A DNA stretch of 64,000 nt from Chitinophaga ginsengisoli. GTDB lineage: Bacteria > Bacteroidota > Bacteroidia > Chitinophagales > Chitinophagaceae. Below, in pieces: positions 26,713 to 35,455 of the stretch. Below the pieces are notes generated by a model. It did not search any database. It worked only from the letters and a program-made list of their open reading frames with translations, and was not told the origin of the DNA. The position numbers and the translations under genes are program-made. The DNA is taken from contig NZ_PYGK01000016.1 in assembly GCF_003014595.1 (NCBI RefSeq), positions 1 through 64,000 of the forward strand. Direction: 5' to 3'. Every line of letters begins with the position of its first letter. The first letter of the stretch is position 1.

Positions 26713-29700
26713 ATGAATTTAACAGCTCTATGCCAAAATAGTGTTGGCGTGCCGGGACTATTCACTAAATTTTTCAGAATCATGAAATTAACCACATTCT
26801 TGCTACTGGCAGGTTTCATGTGTGTAAGCGCTAAGGGGATTTCACAAAAGATCACCATTTCAGCCAGGAATGTGCCGCTCATAAAGATCTTTAAGACAAT
26901 TGAGCAACAGTCAGGGTATGGTGTTTTCTACGATGTACGCATTTTAAAAGATACCAGACCAGTATCCATCGATATGAAAGATGCGCCTGTAGAAAAGGTG
27001 CTGCAGGAGGCGCTGAAGGACCAGCCTTTTGATTATTCTATAGAGGATAAGACGATCATCATCAGCCGTAAACTACCTCCGCAACAATCCTTTCCAGCGC
27101 TCGCAGCTCCGCCAGATACGGTTATTGCCAGTCTTACAGGGGTAGTGACGGATACAGCCGGCAACCCATTGCCAGGGGCCACGATAATGGTAAAAGGTAC
27201 TAAACAGGGGGCCGTCACCAATAACGATGGCGAATTTAACATCAGGTCTGTCAACAGGAACGCGGTACTTATTGTCAATTTCGTGGGTTACAGGTCGCGC
27301 GAGATTCCCGCAGACGGTCGTTCCAGGCTGAGTGTGCGCCTGGAAACTGATTTGCAGGCACTGAGTGATGTGGTGGTTGTCGGATATGGTTCTCAGAAAA
27401 AGGAAAACCTGACGGGGGCTATCGCTACTGTAGGAGCCAAAGAACTGGAAAGCCGTCCCCTGGTCAATCTTGCACAGGGCCTTCAGGGCCTGGTGCCGAA
27501 CCTGAACATCAACCTGAATAATGGTAAACCAGGTACTGGCGCCAACTTCAATATCCGAGGCATTACTTCCATCAATTCCGGTAACGGGAACCTGGGCGGT
27601 CCGCTGGTAATGGTAGATGGTGTGCAGATGGACCCTAACCTGATCAACCCGGGAGATGTGGAGACAGTTACCGTACTGAAAGATGCTGCTTCTGCTGCCA
27701 TTTATGGCAGCCGGGGTGCGTATGGCGTCATACTGATCACAACAAAAAGCGGGAAAAAGAACAGCGCGCTGAGCCTGAACTATTCCGGTGCTTATACGCT
27801 GACCCGACCTACCCGTTTGCCGAAATATCTCAACTCGGTTGACTATATCGCTATGCACAGAGAGGCTGACAGGAATGGCCAGCTCTCCGGTGGCTCTACT
27901 GCGTCTTTTCCTTTCACGGAAACGGATTCCATTATGGCGGCAAAGTATTTCGCAGATCCTGCAAACAATCCATCCGGATATCCTGATCCAGGCAATCCTT
28001 CCAAATACCGCTATGTGGGTAATACAGACTGGGTAAATGTACTATACCCCGACTGGACAGGACAACAACAGCATAATCTTTCCGTTTCCGGTGGTTCAGA
28101 GAAAAGCTCATTCATTGGGTCAATGGGATACTTTGATCAGAATGGATTACTGAAAGGTAGTAACGAAGATTATCAGCGTATCAATCCAAGTCTGAGGATT
28201 ACTACAGAGGCTACTCCATGGTTGAACCTGAGCCTGAAAACAGCCCTGAACCATGTTTCCAGCGATGCGCCTAATGCACCTACTAACGGTAATTCCAACA
28301 GCTATATCCAGGGCGATTCCAGGCCCAATATGCCTGTTTTCAATCCGGGAGGTAAAGACTATGCCGGACAGGGTAGCTGGACGAATCCCGTTGCTGTAAT
28401 GGCTCAGAATGGCCGTGATAAGCTAAGCGCCAATGACCTTTGGCTCACCGGTGGCGCTGTGCTGACACCCGTGAAGAATGTAACGCTGAATGCCGACTAT
28501 ACATATAACAGCTATTCCGGTTTTCAGCAGAAAGTACAAAAGCAGTTCCCGGAATATGGTGTCAATCACGTCTTCCTGAACTATTACCCATGGACATATC
28601 CGGACGCTACAACAGAGATCAGTTATAATAACAACTACAATGCACTGAACCTGTTTGCCAACTACGAGAATACGTTCAACAAGCAGCATTATTTTAAACT
28701 GATCGTTGGCTACAACCAGGAAAAAAGACATATCAAAACAGTTAATGTCAGAGCGCAGAACCTGATAGATCCTGGTACTCCGTCTGTAGGGCTAAATGAC
28801 GATCCTAAACCAGGTGTCGGCAGCGATGAATTTGAATGGGCATTGAACGGACTGCTATATAGAATGAACTATATCTTCAAAAACAAATACCTGCTGGAAG
28901 TAGACGGCCGCTATGATGGTACTTCCTCCTTCCCACGAGGAAGAAGATTTGTATGGTCGCCTTCAGTTTCTGCAGGCTGGCGCATTTCTGAAGAAAGCTT
29001 CTTCATGCCGGCGAAATCAGTGATCAATGACCTGAAACTAAGGGCTTCTTACGGACAGCTTCCCAACCAGCTGTTTAACCCGGCAAGTCCCTCAGATGCC
29101 AGCGTGTACCCCTATATAGCGTTATCGCCCACAGGTAAGTCCAACTACATCTTTGGTTCACAGCAGAGTATTTACGTAGGTACACCCGGTTTGGTGAGTC
29201 AGACTTTTACCTGGGAAAAGGTAACCACCAAAGACATTGGTCTGGATTATTCATTGCTAAATGAAAGGTTAAACGGCACTTTCGACTGGTATATCAGGGA
29301 AACAAAAGATATGCTGGTAGGCGGTCAGCCTTTACCGGCCGTATTGGGTGTAACGCCTCCTTTAAAGAACGCAGCCAACCTGCGTACGAAAGGTTGGGAG
29401 CTAAGTCTGACCTGGAGAGATAAGATCGGTAAAGACTTTAAATACTCGGTAAGAGTAGGCTTGTCTGATTATACGTCCACTATCACCAAATATGATCTCA
29501 ACCCCAATAAATTGATCAATAATTTATATGTAGGCCAGAAATTCGGCGAAATATGGGGTTTTGAAACAGACGGATATTTTAAGACGGATGAGGAAGCAAG
29601 AGCAGCTGATCAATCCCAGTTAAATACCGTAACACAACTTGCGGGCGACATAAAGTATAAGGACCTGAATAAGGATGGCAAAATAAGTTATGGCGACAAT

Positions 29701-30213
29701 ACTGTTGCCAATCCCGGAGATCAGAAAGTGATCGGTAACCGTACGCCCCGTTACCAATACGGCGTAACCCTGTCAGCACAGTATAAACATTTTGACATGA
29801 CCATATTTGCACAAGGAGTAGCAAAACGTGATGTCATGCCAAATGATAATGCATTCTTCGGCTTTTATTCTGAGTGGAGTGTACCATTTGAATATATGAA
29901 AGATCATTGGACGCCAGAGAATACCAATGCTTATTTCCCCCGATTAAGGTTTGGTGGTGGTAGTAACTTCCAGACACAAACCAAATACCTGCAGAGTGCT
30001 GCGTATTGTCGCTTAAAGAGCCTCTCTATCGGGTATACGATTCCTGAGGAGGCTATTAAGGCAACTAAAATAAGGAACCTGCGGGTGTATGTAACCGGGC
30101 AGAACTTATTTGAAATTACAAGCCTGTTCAAAGCTTACGATCCCGAAATAATCGGGTTTGGAACTTATCCCCTGAGTCGCTCGGTTTCATTTGGTGTACA
30201 GATAGGTTTATAA
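26713..30213 (+). CDS. SusC-like transporter with N-terminal STN signalling domain
   Basis: This 1166-residue protein is longer than the other two SusC proteins because of an STN domain (about residues 45-120: KITISARNVPLIKIFKTIEQQSGYGVFYD, of which the first 20 residues carry the start of the fold) after a signal sequence (MKLTTFLLLAGFMCVSAKG). CarboxypepD_reg-like (LTGVVTDTAGNPLPGATI), DVVVVGYGSQKKENLTGAI, a plug (VTVLKDAASAAIYGSRGAYG) and the barrel follow. The STN domain contacts FecR in the periplasm, matching the sigma/anti-sigma pair directly upstream. An in-frame ATG at 26782 is an alternative start that would shorten the basic N-terminus. The 243-bp upstream gap contains only a small hairpin CCCGAT/ATCGGG (26641-26656). 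The ligand is probably a fucosylated glycan, from the GH29 gene nearby. Confidence 0.95.
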   Translation: MNLTALCQNSVGVPGLFTKFFRIMKLTTFLLLAGFMCVSAKGISQKITISARNVPLIKIFKTIEQQSGYGVFYDVRILKDTRPVSIDMKDAPVEKVLQEALKDQPFDYSIEDKTIIISRKLPPQQSFPALAAPPDTVIASLTGVVTDTAGNPLPGATIMVKGTKQGAVTNNDGEFNIRSVNRNAVLIVNFVGYRSREIPADGRSRLSVRLETDLQALSDVVVVGYGSQKKENLTGAIATVGAKELESRPLVNLAQGLQGLVPNLNINLNNGKPGTGANFNIRGITSINSGNGNLGGPLVMVDGVQMDPNLINPGDVETVTVLKDAASAAIYGSRGAYGVILITTKSGKKNSALSLNYSGAYTLTRPTRLPKYLNSVDYIAMHREADRNGQLSGGSTASFPFTETDSIMAAKYFADPANNPSGYPDPGNPSKYRYVGNTDWVNVLYPDWTGQQQHNLSVSGGSEKSSFIGSMGYFDQNGLLKGSNEDYQRINPSLRITTEATPWLNLSLKTALNHVSSDAPNAPTNGNSNSYIQGDSRPNMPVFNPGGKDYAGQGSWTNPVAVMAQNGRDKLSANDLWLTGGAVLTPVKNVTLNADYTYNSYSGFQQKVQKQFPEYGVNHVFLNYYPWTYPDATTEISYNNNYNALNLFANYENTFNKQHYFKLIVGYNQEKRHIKTVNVRAQNLIDPGTPSVGLNDDPKPGVGSDEFEWALNGLLYRMNYIFKNKYLLEVDGRYDGTSSFPRGRRFVWSPSVSAGWRISEESFFMPAKSVINDLKLRASYGQLPNQLFNPASPSDASVYPYIALSPTGKSNYIFGSQQSIYVGTPGLVSQTFTWEKVTTKDIGLDYSLLNERLNGTFDWYIRETKDMLVGGQPLPAVLGVTPPLKNAANLRTKGWELSLTWRDKIGKDFKYSVRVGLSDYTSTITKYDLNPNKLINNLYVGQKFGEIWGFETDGYFKTDEEARAADQSQLNTVTQLAGDIKYKDLNKDGKISYGDNTVANPGDQKVIGNRTPRYQYGVTLSAQYKHFDMTIFAQGVAKRDVMPNDNAFFGFYSEWSVPFEYMKDHWTPENTNAYFPRLRFGGGSNFQTQTKYLQSAAYCRLKSLSIGYTIPEEAIKATKIRNLRVYVTGQNLFEITSLFKAYDPEIIGFGTYPLSRSVSFGVQIGL

Positions 30214-30245
30214 TACAGGTATCTCTAAGGATTAAATGCTTCATT

Positions 30246-31922
30246 ATGAAAAACAAACGCTTCATTAACTATATTATCACCGTTGCCGTTCTGTTGCTGG
30301 CAGCCTGTAACAAACAGCTCGATCTTTATCCGAAGGATGCATTGAGCGAACCCACTTTCTTTAAGAACGCCAATGATCTTAAACTGTATTGCAACCAGTT
30401 TTATCAGAACCTGCCCGTTCAGAATTCTTTCTGGTCAGAAAAGAATTCTGACAACCAGGTGCCGCTGGACGCAGATGATTTTCTGTATGGATCATACGTA
30501 GTGCCTGTCAGCGGAGGGGGATGGGATTGGTCTCAGATAAGAGGCTGCAACTATTTCCTGCAACGTTATCAGCGTGCGAACGCCGATGATGCAACGAAGA
30601 ATAAATATGTTGCGGAGATCCGTTTTTTCAGGGCCCTGTTTTATTGGCAAAAGGTGAAAACCTTTGGTAATGTGCCCTGGCTGAACACTGATCTGACAGA
30701 TACCTCCACCGCCTTGTTGTATGGGGCCAGAATGCCGCATAAACAGGTGATGGATTCCGTACTGGCCGATCTGAATTTTGCCGTGGCCAATCTCCCTGAT
30801 CTCAATACGGTGGATGCCGGGCGGTTACATAAATATGCTGCCTGGTCCCTGATGTCGCGTATATGTTTATGGGAAGGTACTTTCAGGAAATACCATGGCC
30901 TCGGCGATGAATCTGTTTATCTGAATGCAGCAGTAACGGCCTCTGAGGCGGTGATGAACTCAGGTAACTATGACATTTATTCAACAGGTAATCCGGCAAC
31001 AGATTACTACAACCTATTCATCCAGGAAGACCTAAGTAAAAACAGAGAGGCTATCCTGCCAGCCATTTACATCCAGAATGTGTTGACCCAAAACCTGACA
31101 AGGGAACTTGGCGAAAGCTCTACAGGCTTCAGCAAGAATTTTGTTCGCTCTTTCCTTTGTAAAGATGGCCAACCCACTGCATTGAGTCCTTTGTACAAAG
31201 GAGACGATTCACTGGAAGCAGAAGCCACCAATAGGGATCCCCGCTTCAGGCAGCTGATTGCTACAAGAGGGTTTGTATTGCTGAATAATGCGGATGGCAC
31301 CAAAAATGTATTTACGCTGCCGCAGATAGGTACTGCTACTGCACCGACAGGTTATATGATCATCAAAGCGCTGTCGCCTGATCCCGCACAATGGAACGCC
31401 GGACAGTCCACATTGGATCTCTTTATTTTCAGATACGCAGAAGTATTGCTGAATGAAGCCGAAGCGAAAGCAGAGCTGGGACAGTGTACGCAAACGGTAT
31501 TGGATAACACGATCAATAAAATACGTGACAGGGTAGGCATGGCACATATGGATATTGCCAGCCTGGTGAAAGACCCTACATCTGACTTTCCTGGCCTGCC
31601 GGTACTAATAGATGAGATCCGCCGGGAAAGAAGGATTGAACTGGCCGCAGATGGTTTCCGTTTTGATGATATTATGCGCTGGAAAGCGGGTGAGCTTATT
31701 CAGAATCCTGAAACGATCCTGGGAATGAAACTGACACCTGCTGTAAGAGCGCAATATCCGGCCAGCCAGGTAAGTGGTGTACAGGTGGACAACAACAATT
31801 ATATAAGGTTGTATACAAGCATCACCTCCCGTGTGTGGAAAGATAAAATGTATCTGTATCCTATTCCTACACAGGAGTTGACGCTGAATAAAAACTTATT
31901 GCCACAAAACCCCGGCTGGTAA
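30246..31922 (+). CDS. SusD/RagB-family lipoprotein (fucosidase locus)
   Basis: This 558-residue lipoprotein has a lipobox in VLLLAACNKQLDLYPKD. SusD motifs include EIRFFRALFYWQKVKTFGNVPWL, WSLMSRICLWEGTF, FRYAEVLLNEAEAKAEL and IRRERRIELAADGFRFDDIMRW, ending QNPGW. It partners the STN-SusC encoded 32 bp upstream. A GC-rich terminator follows within 20 bp, so the fucosidase gene downstream probably has its own promoter or depends on read-through. Confidence 0.95.
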   Translation: MKNKRFINYIITVAVLLLAACNKQLDLYPKDALSEPTFFKNANDLKLYCNQFYQNLPVQNSFWSEKNSDNQVPLDADDFLYGSYVVPVSGGGWDWSQIRGCNYFLQRYQRANADDATKNKYVAEIRFFRALFYWQKVKTFGNVPWLNTDLTDTSTALLYGARMPHKQVMDSVLADLNFAVANLPDLNTVDAGRLHKYAAWSLMSRICLWEGTFRKYHGLGDESVYLNAAVTASEAVMNSGNYDIYSTGNPATDYYNLFIQEDLSKNREAILPAIYIQNVLTQNLTRELGESSTGFSKNFVRSFLCKDGQPTALSPLYKGDDSLEAEATNRDPRFRQLIATRGFVLLNNADGTKNVFTLPQIGTATAPTGYMIIKALSPDPAQWNAGQSTLDLFIFRYAEVLLNEAEAKAELGQCTQTVLDNTINKIRDRVGMAHMDIASLVKDPTSDFPGLPVLIDEIRRERRIELAADGFRFDDIMRWKAGELIQNPETILGMKLTPAVRAQYPASQVSGVQVDNNNYIRLYTSITSRVWKDKMYLYPIPTQELTLNKNLLPQNPGW

Positions 31923-31937
31923 TAAATTATACCAGTT

Positions 31938-31987
31938 CCTGCGGGCGGGAAAGGTAAGGAGGTACCGTTCCGCCCGCAGGTGCCTTT
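31938..31987 (+). terminator. Terminator after the third susD
   Basis: An 11-bp GC-rich stem CCTGCGGGCGG/CCGCCCGCAGG (31938-31948 and 31970-31980) has an inner GGTA...TACC pairing, followed by TGCCTTTTT. It separates SusC/SusD from the fucosidase gene. Confidence 0.8.
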
Positions 31988-32037
31988 TTAAGAAACAGGT
32001 CTATGGAAAAGAATGGCACGCAGGGAAAAATGGGAGA

Positions 32038-32080
32038 TGTACCCTGACGGGCTCACTTATCGTGAGCCTGACCCTGTACA
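32038..32080 (+). other. Interrupted hairpin in the fucosidase leader
   Basis: The inner stem GGCTCAC/GTGAGCC (32050-32056 and 32062-32068) lies inside an outer TGTAC/GTACA pair (32038-32042 and 32076-32080). The side loops contain repeated CCTGAC-like sequence. It ends 18 bp before the start codon with no T-run. It could be an mRNA leader structure or an operator with dyad symmetry. Confidence 0.4.
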
Positions 32081-32098
32081 ACAAGGTCTCAATCATTC

Positions 32099-34234
32099 AT
32101 GCAAAATAAAATGAACCGTTATCAAATGAGAAAAGTCCTGTTATTACTGGCGTTGTTTGGTGCACAGAGATATGTGTGGGGACAATCCGCTCCCAAACCC
32201 TATGGAGCACTACCTACAGACGCCCAGCTGAAGTGGCACGAAATGGAAATGTACTGCCTGATCCATTTCGGTGTCAATACCTACCTCGATCACGAATGGG
32301 GATATGGTGATGAAGATCCGGGATTGGTCAATCCTACACAGTTTGATGCAAAACAGATCGTGGGCGCTGCCAAGGCCGGCGGTTTTAAAGGTATTGTCGT
32401 AGTGGCCAAACACCACGATGGATTATGTCTCTGGCCTACCCAAACAACGCCTCATAACATCTCCAAAAGCAAGTGGAAAAATGGTAAAGGAGATATCATC
32501 AAAGAATATCAGCTGGCCTGCGAACAGCTTGGCCTGAAGCTGGGACTCTATTGTTCGCCCTGGGACAGGAATAATCCTGAATACGGCAAACCCGCCTACC
32601 TGGAGATCTATCGTAACCAGTTGAGAGAATTATATAGCCATTACGGTCCATTGTTCACCTCCTGGCATGATGGTGCCAATGGCGGCAGTGGCTATTATGG
32701 CGGCGCAAACGAAACGAGGGGCATTGACCGTACTACCTACTACGATTGGGATGGTACCTGGGCCATTACCAGGAAAATGCAGCCAGGTGCGGTGTTGTTT
32801 GGAGATGTAGGACCAGATGTGCGTTGGGTTGGTAATGAGGAAGGACATGCCGGTAAAACCTGCTGGGCCACCTATACTCCCGTGGCGCCGGACCCGGGTA
32901 GAAAGCCGGCCAATGGTTATGCAGAAACAGACCTGGCAACAGAAGGCACACGCAATGGAATGCATTGGATGCCGGCGGAATGTGATGTGCCCTTACGACC
33001 AGGATGGTTCTACCACGCATCCCAGAACCCGCAGGTGAAAACACCGTCAGAACTATTGGACCTGTACTATGAAAGTGTAGGCCGTGGCGCCGGACTGGAT
33101 CTGGGATTATCTCCTGATCAGCGGGGCTTGTTGAATGCTGCTGACGTAGCTTCCCTGAAAGGGTTTGGCCAATTGCTTCGGCAAACCTTTGCAGTGAACC
33201 TGGCAAAAGGTGCGCAATTAAAAGCCAGCAACGTTCGCGGGAATAACAAGGCCAGCTTTGGTCCGCAGTTCCTGCTGGACAACGACCGCTATTCCTACTG
33301 GGCTACAGATGATAGTGTGACAACTCCTACATTGGAGCTCAACCTGGGTGCACAGAAAACATTCAATGTGATCCGTCTCCGTGAGAATATTAAACTGGGC
33401 CAGCGCATAGATGCAGTTGCGATAGATATTCCTGAAAAGGATGGCTGGAAAGAAATTGCCACTGCTACCAGTATCGGATCCAACAGGTTGATACGCCTGG
33501 AAAAAAATATCACAGCGGATAAAGTAAGGTTACGCATAACAGGTGCGCCGGTGTGTATTGCTTTGAGTGATTTCGGTCTTTATAAAGAACCTGTACATAT
33601 CAAAGCGCCCCTTATCAATAGAGATAAGTCTGGCATGGTCACTATCTCATCAGATGCATCCACGCATCCTGTTTATTATACACTGGATGGTACTGAGCCT
33701 TCTGCTAAGGCTCTTCTGTACAAAGGCCCGTTTTTATTTGCTGATGGAGGCACCATCAAAGCGAGGAGCATGGATAAACAGCTAGCAGGAGATATCAGCA
33801 CCAGGATATTTGGTATTGGTAAAAAAGGCTGGAAGGTAGTAGAGGCGCCGGAAGGCAGCCATGCTGATAATGTGATTGATGAAGACGAAACCTCCAACTG
33901 GAGTACCCTTACCCCGGAATTATCCGGTAAGCTGCCTGTTGAGGTAACCATAGATATGGGTGCGGAAAGAGCTATCAAAGCTTTCACCTACCTGCCCAGG
34001 CAGGATAAAAAGAATGAAGGATTGATTGGCCATTATGCTTTCTACATCAGTAATAATGGTAAGGACTGGGAAAAGGCCAGGGAGGGCGACTTCCATAATA
34101 TCGAAGCCAACCCTGTTCAGCAGCTGGTGTTACTGCCCAAAACACTGAAAGCACGTTACTTCAGGTTCTCTGCCTTGCACATTAACACCGGAAAAGGCGT
34201 CTCTGTAGCTGAATTAGGTATCATTTCAAGATGA
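32099..34234 (+). CDS. GH29 alpha-L-fucosidase with discoidin-like domains
   Basis: This 711-residue secreted enzyme probably uses the signal MRKVLLLLALFGAQRYVWGQ from an in-frame ATG at 32126; the first ATG is at 32099. The GH29 barrel has FHFGVNTYLDHEWG-like (here LIHFGVNTYLDHEWGYGD), VVVAKHHDGLCLWPTQ and the putative nucleophile Asp191 in FTSWHDGANG. An F5/8 type C (discoidin) module follows (about residues 380-490), then a chitobiase C-terminal-like segment (VYYTLDGTEPS) and a second F5/8-like module at the end. It should remove alpha-linked L-fucose from glycans in the periplasm or at the surface. The preceding sigma/FecR/SusC/SusD set probably imports the same glycan. Confidence 0.92.
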   Translation: MQNKMNRYQMRKVLLLLALFGAQRYVWGQSAPKPYGALPTDAQLKWHEMEMYCLIHFGVNTYLDHEWGYGDEDPGLVNPTQFDAKQIVGAAKAGGFKGIVVVAKHHDGLCLWPTQTTPHNISKSKWKNGKGDIIKEYQLACEQLGLKLGLYCSPWDRNNPEYGKPAYLEIYRNQLRELYSHYGPLFTSWHDGANGGSGYYGGANETRGIDRTTYYDWDGTWAITRKMQPGAVLFGDVGPDVRWVGNEEGHAGKTCWATYTPVAPDPGRKPANGYAETDLATEGTRNGMHWMPAECDVPLRPGWFYHASQNPQVKTPSELLDLYYESVGRGAGLDLGLSPDQRGLLNAADVASLKGFGQLLRQTFAVNLAKGAQLKASNVRGNNKASFGPQFLLDNDRYSYWATDDSVTTPTLELNLGAQKTFNVIRLRENIKLGQRIDAVAIDIPEKDGWKEIATATSIGSNRLIRLEKNITADKVRLRITGAPVCIALSDFGLYKEPVHIKAPLINRDKSGMVTISSDASTHPVYYTLDGTEPSAKALLYKGPFLFADGGTIKARSMDKQLAGDISTRIFGIGKKGWKVVEAPEGSHADNVIDEDETSNWSTLTPELSGKLPVEVTIDMGAERAIKAFTYLPRQDKKNEGLIGHYAFYISNNGKDWEKAREGDFHNIEANPVQQLVLLPKTLKARYFRFSALHINTGKGVSVAELGIISR

Positions 34235-34327
34235 CGCCTGTTTGTCAAAGCGAAAAATGTTAATGTTAAGATGTCTGCCGTACCCGACAAACAAAGCGGT
34301 AGCGGGAAGGAGAGTACACATAGCAGT

Positions 34328-34368
34328 AAACAGGTGGGATAAATGTTAATTATCCCACCTGTTTTTAT
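34328..34368. terminator. Bidirectional terminator between fucosidase and orphan gene
   Basis: A perfect 15-bp stem (34328-34342 with 34350-34364, core CAGGTGGGATAA/TTATCCCACCTG) has a 7-nt loop. A T-run follows on the plus strand and an A-run precedes it for the minus strand. It serves two convergent genes. Confidence 0.9.
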
Positions 34369-34369
34369 C

Positions 34370-34918
34370 TTATGCCGCTATCGCTTTCATATATGTATGA
34401 TAAGAAGCGGTGAGATTTTTAAATATGTTAGGAACTAAGCCAATTATCTCACCTATGGCTCTGTAAGAATCTGCCAATATTTTTTGATCAAGATTATTCT
34501 CGATTTCAAACTGTAGTCTTCTTACTTTGTTGGTGATGGCTTGCCTTTGTTTTCTCAATTTTTTCAAGTACTCTCTTCTTTGTTTTACATTTTCTGGTAA
34601 TTTTCCATCCACATCGTTCCACTCTTTGTACGTGCGCGCAAATGTCTCAATTTCCAGATAAAGCGGTCCTCCACTGAGAAACCCTCCCTTAGGAACATTA
34701 GTAGAGGCATTAATAAAATACTCCAGGGATCTTCTGACAACTTTGCAAATGTCTTCGTTAAGACCATCATTTTCCAGGTCAATAAGATCGTTTAGCAAGC
34801 TAGTCAATATGCTTGTACGAAAATGATTATAAGTCCAAAGATTGGAGCCATGGGTATTGTCCACAGAACGGGACTCTTTAGATACCGCTAATTGTTTGAT
34901 TCTCGATTTTTTTGACAT
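34370..34918 (-). CDS. Hypothetical 182-residue protein
   Basis: I do not recognise this protein. It is soluble and rich in Lys, Arg and Asn. A basic start (MSKKSRIKQLAVSKESRS) precedes a mostly helical body, with a likely coiled coil in KQRREYLKKLRKQRQAITNK and following residues. There is no signal peptide or TM segment. It is a single gene on the minus strand whose AT-rich codon use differs from the carbohydrate loci to its left, which suggests acquired DNA. Its stop codon lies at the shared terminator. The next genes on its right (HEAT-repeat protein and four-TM protein) are divergent from it and could belong to the same islet. Confidence 0.65.
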   Translation of the reverse strand: MSKKSRIKQLAVSKESRSVDNTHGSNLWTYNHFRTSILTSLLNDLIDLENDGLNEDICKVVRRSLEYFINASTNVPKGGFLSGGPLYLEIETFARTYKEWNDVDGKLPENVKQRREYLKKLRKQRQAITNKVRRLQFEIENNLDQKILADSYRAIGEIIGLVPNIFKNLTASYHTYMKAIAA

Positions 34919-35455
34919 TGGGCTGAGGGATTAGAGGTTAGAAAAATTGTCTAATGAAAAAAAATAATGCTCAGTTGGGTAGTCAGTAGTCAGGAATAAA
35001 ATATTGCTTGTCTAAAAATAGACTTTAGTTCTTATTTACGAGTTAATAGATTGTTAATGATTTATACTTCCTGATTGATCAGATACATACACTATTGACA
35101 GTTTGTAATAGTCAATATCCCCGAAAAACTGATTTTCAGTTTTTGTTGGACACCGGATTGTTGTACCTCCCCGCTGTGAATGGCCGCAGCTTTTACAAGA
35201 AGCTTTGAATATTGTGGAATAAATGAGATTAATACGCAGTGAAAATTAGAATTATAAATACCAACTAGTTTGTATTGTTATTTACGGCTAAATCATTCAT
35301 TTTTGTTGCAAGCTGCAGCAGAGACTTTCACCTCATTTATATTTTGAGTTCTTAGCAGCCTTTATCTTAAACATTGAGTTTTTGCACACTTAAATCTATA
35401 TGCTTTTGGGTAGGTAATGAGTGACTGCACATTTTTTCATTTTATACTCATAACG
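34919..35455. other. AT-rich divergent intergenic region
   Basis: About 540 bp without a credible gene lies between two divergent genes. One low-GC hairpin AAAAACTGA/TCAGTTTTT (35124-35132 and 35136-35144) is visible; it looks terminator-like but has no gene in front of it. A near-promoter TTTG (35381-35384) with a poorly matching TATGCTTTTG (35399-35408) precedes the HEAT-repeat gene. Nothing else is recognised. Confidence 0.5.

Noticed and set aside
27073..27858. Long open frame of 261 codons on the minus strand inside the third susC
   Set aside because: It is fully antisense to a clear TonB-dependent transporter, has no family features, and codon-pattern shadows of this length are common opposite such genes.
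35124..35144. AT-rich hairpin as evidence of a lost gene or small RNA
   Set aside because: It has only two G:C pairs in the stem and no gene or promoter in front; not distinguishable from chance in AT-rich DNA.
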